Source: Halothiobacillus sp.
GTDB lineage: Bacteria; Pseudomonadota; Gammaproteobacteria; Halothiobacillales; Halothiobacillaceae
Length of the DNA: 64,000 bases
Direction of reading: 5' to 3'
Assembly: GCA_016278265.1 (NCBI GenBank)
Contig: JADQCE010000003.1
Span: 1-64,000, forward strand
A model generated the notes under the pieces. The model was not told the DNA's origin, made no database searches, and worked only from the letters and a program-made list of their open reading frames with translations. The position numbers and the translations under genes were made by a program. Positions 61,885 through 64,000 of this stretch are shown in pieces (the first letter of the stretch is position 1; each line of letters opens with the position of its first letter).

Positions 61885-64000
61885 ATGAAGCAACGCTGCC
61901 TTTCTTTACTCGGGACCTGGTTCCTGCTGATCGCCCCCGTGATCGCCCAAGCCGCGATGACCCAGGGCGCACCGGCGGTGACCCTCAGCGCCGACGAAAA
62001 GGCCTTCCTCGAAGAGCACCGAGCCGTCCGCATCGCCATGATGGTCGAGCACCCGCCGTTCACCGTCGTCGGTGACGGATCGGGCAACGGCTTCGAACAC
62101 GACGTCCTGCACCTGATCGCCAGCAAGACCGGGCTCACCTTCGAGAAGACCTTCGGCACCTGGGGCGACTCGTTGCGTCGCTTCCGCGAGGGCGAGGTCG
62201 ACGTGATCTCCAGCATCTCCTACGACGAGGATCGCACCGCCTTCACGCTCTTCACCGAGCCGTACTACGAGCTGCCGATCTTCGTCTTCGTCCGTGACGA
62301 TTTCGGCGACTACTCGGGCATCGAGGACCTTGCCGGGCACCGGGTCGGGGTGATCGAGGACATCTTCTACATCGACGACCTGGAGGACGCCGGCGGCATG
62401 GACCTGCGGCACTACGGCACCTACCAGGAAATGACCCGCGCGCTGGTGCTGGGCGAGATCGACGCGCTGGTGCAGAACCTCACCAACATCAACGAGGTCA
62501 TCAAGCGGCGCGCCTACACCAACATCCGCATCGCCGGCGAACTGTCACTGCCCGGCGTGGGCGACGAAGACCTGCGCTTCGGCATCACGCCGGACAAGCC
62601 CGCGCTGCGCTCGATCATGCAGAAGGGCCTGGACGCCATCTCCCCGGCCGAGTGGAGCACCCTGACCGGACGCTGGCTCGGCGTGCGCAGCGAGGGGGCA
62701 CGCCAGGACCTGCCAGTGCTCATCCGACTGACCGACGCGGAACGCACCTACCTCGACGAGGCAGGCCACATCGACATCTGCATCGACCCGAACTGGATGC
62801 CCTTCGAACGCTTCGACGAAAACGGCCAGCACGACGGCATCAGCGCCGACTACTTCGCCCTGTTCGAACACGCCCTGGGCATCGATTTCCGCCCCCTGCC
62901 GGTCGAGACCTGGTCCGAATCGGTCGAGCATCTCAAGGCGGGCGACTGCGATCTGTTCAGCCTGGCCATGCGCACCCCGGAACGCGAGACCTACGCCGAG
63001 TTCACCGACAGCTACATCGAGACCCCGCTGGTCATCGCCACCAAGGCCGACGTCGCCTTTATCAATGATCTGGGTGATCTCAGCGGACGGCCGATCGCGA
63101 TCCCGGCGCTGTACGCCTTCGCCGAATTGCTGCGCGACGACTACCCCAACCTCGATCTGGTCGAGGTGACCGACATCGACGCCGGCCTGGCGATGGTCAG
63201 AAGCGGCCAGGTTTTCGGCTACATCGGCACGCTGGCGACCATCGGCTACAAGCTGCAGACCGAATACGGCGGCGAGCTGCGCATCACCGGCGATACCGGC
63301 AAGTCCTGGGACATGGGCGTGGCCGTGCGCGAGGACCGGCCGGTGCTGCACGGCATCATGCAGAAGGCAGTCGCCAGCCTCACCGAGGAGCAACGGCGGG
63401 ACATCAACAACAAGTGGATCGCGGTCCGCTACGACCAGCGGGTCGACTACACCCTGCTCTGGCAGGTCAGCGCGGTGTTCGTGCTGCTGATCGTCCTGGG
63501 CGGCCTGATCTACTGGAAGCAGGCCAACCTCAAGCGCCAGCTCGAAGCCGCCTACGAGCAGGCCGAGCGGCTGGCCGTCACCGACAAGCTGACCGGGGTG
63601 TACAACCGGCACCGGCTCGACCAGGTTCTCGGGGAAGAGACGCGCAAGGCCGACCGCTACGGCGATGCCTTCGGCGTGATCATCCTCGACATCGACCACT
63701 TCAAGGCCATCAACGACCGCTTCGGTCACCGCGCCGGCGACGCCGTCCTGCGCGAGTTCGTCGACGTGCTGCGCCGCAACTGCCGCCAGACCGACATCCT
63801 CGGACGCTGGGGCGGCGAGGAATTCCTCATCATCGCCCCGCATGCCGACAAGGCGACCCTCCTCACGCTGGCCGAAAAGCTGCGCACCGCCATCGAGGCA
63901 ACGACCTTCCGTGACGTCGAGCGAGTCACCACCAGTATCGGCGCGAGCGTCTACCGGCGGGGCGACAACCCCGACACCCTGATCAAGCGCGCCGACGACG
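61885..64000 (+). CDS. Diguanylate cyclase with two periplasmic solute-binding domains (3' end outside window)
   Basis: This membrane sensor makes cyclic di-GMP. At least 705 residues are encoded before the window ends. They comprise a signal peptide ending AQA and a first SBP_bac_3 domain (about 45-270, VRIAMMVEHPPFTVVG start). A second SBP_bac_3 domain follows (about 285-515, IDICIDPNWMPFE start), then a membrane helix (about 523-545) and a GGDEF domain from about 570. The active loop is GGEEF (643-647) and ILDIDHFKAINDRFGH is intact, so cyclase activity is expected. The tandem Venus-flytrap domains suggest control by amino acids or similar ligands. Confidence 0.9.
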   Translation, partial: MKQRCLSLLGTWFLLIAPVIAQAAMTQGAPAVTLSADEKAFLEEHRAVRIAMMVEHPPFTVVGDGSGNGFEHDVLHLIASKTGLTFEKTFGTWGDSLRRFREGEVDVISSISYDEDRTAFTLFTEPYYELPIFVFVRDDFGDYSGIEDLAGHRVGVIEDIFYIDDLEDAGGMDLRHYGTYQEMTRALVLGEIDALVQNLTNINEVIKRRAYTNIRIAGELSLPGVGDEDLRFGITPDKPALRSIMQKGLDAISPAEWSTLTGRWLGVRSEGARQDLPVLIRLTDAERTYLDEAGHIDICIDPNWMPFERFDENGQHDGISADYFALFEHALGIDFRPLPVETWSESVEHLKAGDCDLFSLAMRTPERETYAEFTDSYIETPLVIATKADVAFINDLGDLSGRPIAIPALYAFAELLRDDYPNLDLVEVTDIDAGLAMVRSGQVFGYIGTLATIGYKLQTEYGGELRITGDTGKSWDMGVAVREDRPVLHGIMQKAVASLTEEQRRDINNKWIAVRYDQRVDYTLLWQVSAVFVLLIVLGGLIYWKQANLKRQLEAAYEQAERLAVTDKLTGVYNRHRLDQVLGEETRKADRYGDAFGVIILDIDHFKAINDRFGHRAGDAVLREFVDVLRRNCRQTDILGRWGGEEFLIIAPHADKATLLTLAEKLRTAIEATTFRDVERVTTSIGASVYRRGDNPDTLIKRADD

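Overview
The window is GC-rich (about 65 percent or more outside a few islands) and densely coded. Gene content and order (tyrS-mepM-anmK, erpA, phoBR, glnD, dapC/dapD/dapE, rplU-rpmA-obgE-proB, murJ-ribF, tesA-ybbA-ybbP, purEK, fetAB, recG) point to a gammaproteobacterium. Several c-type cytochromes and a copper/silver efflux operon would suit a chemolithotroph of the Halothiobacillaceae/Ectothiorhodospiraceae kind, but that placement is a guess from gene style; no rRNA gene is present to confirm it.

Layout. 1-220: three tandem sigma70 promoters fire leftward off the end of tyrS, most likely the start of an rRNA operon just outside the window. 215-5900: tyrS, a murein endopeptidase, anmK, citrate synthase and erpA. 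6000-6170: a palindromic MITE-like element that supplies the argC stop codon. 6170-16060: argC, a ClC-type chloride protein, a TlpA-like lipoprotein, map, glnD, rluA, a VOC protein and dapC. 16065-16910: a roughly 660 bp gene-free nest of palindromes, then dapD with a terminator-like hairpin in its leader. 17840-26760: a methyltransferase, phoBR with a Pho box, nadC, a cytochrome, yffB-dapE, and the rplU-rpmA / obgE-proB cluster. 26890-37180: a KamA-family radical SAM enzyme, a CPBP protease relic, a sugar dehydrogenase, and a copper/silver efflux operon whose adaptor carries three metal-binding domains. 37240-41890: an AhpD-like relic, rmuC, ribF, murJ.

42100-44290 is the most distinctive part. 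Three AT-richer genes on the minus strand each end in a TAA that lies inside a CTAAC/GTTAG-bounded attC-like hairpin. This is an integron cassette cluster without an integrase in view (CALIN). It encodes an SGNH hydrolase, a HEPN (RX4H) protein and a small membrane-anchored unknown. The cluster lies between a decayed 3' piece of tesA and the intact tesA.

44960-64000: ybbA-ybbP, a Pmp3-type peptide, an orphan ParA, ntrBC, a DUF4124 protein, purEK with a SirB-type gene, a CbiM-like permease, a small cytochrome c, fetAB, a membrane-anchored tri-heme cytochrome with two near-duplicate domains, recG, and the start of a diguanylate cyclase with two periplasmic solute-binding domains.

Working links: dapC, dapD and dapE make the succinylated branch of lysine/diaminopimelate synthesis but sit in three places. 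glnD and ntrBC belong to one nitrogen-signalling chain. phoBR appears autoregulated. No complete tRNA, rRNA, CRISPR array, transposase gene or replication origin was found.
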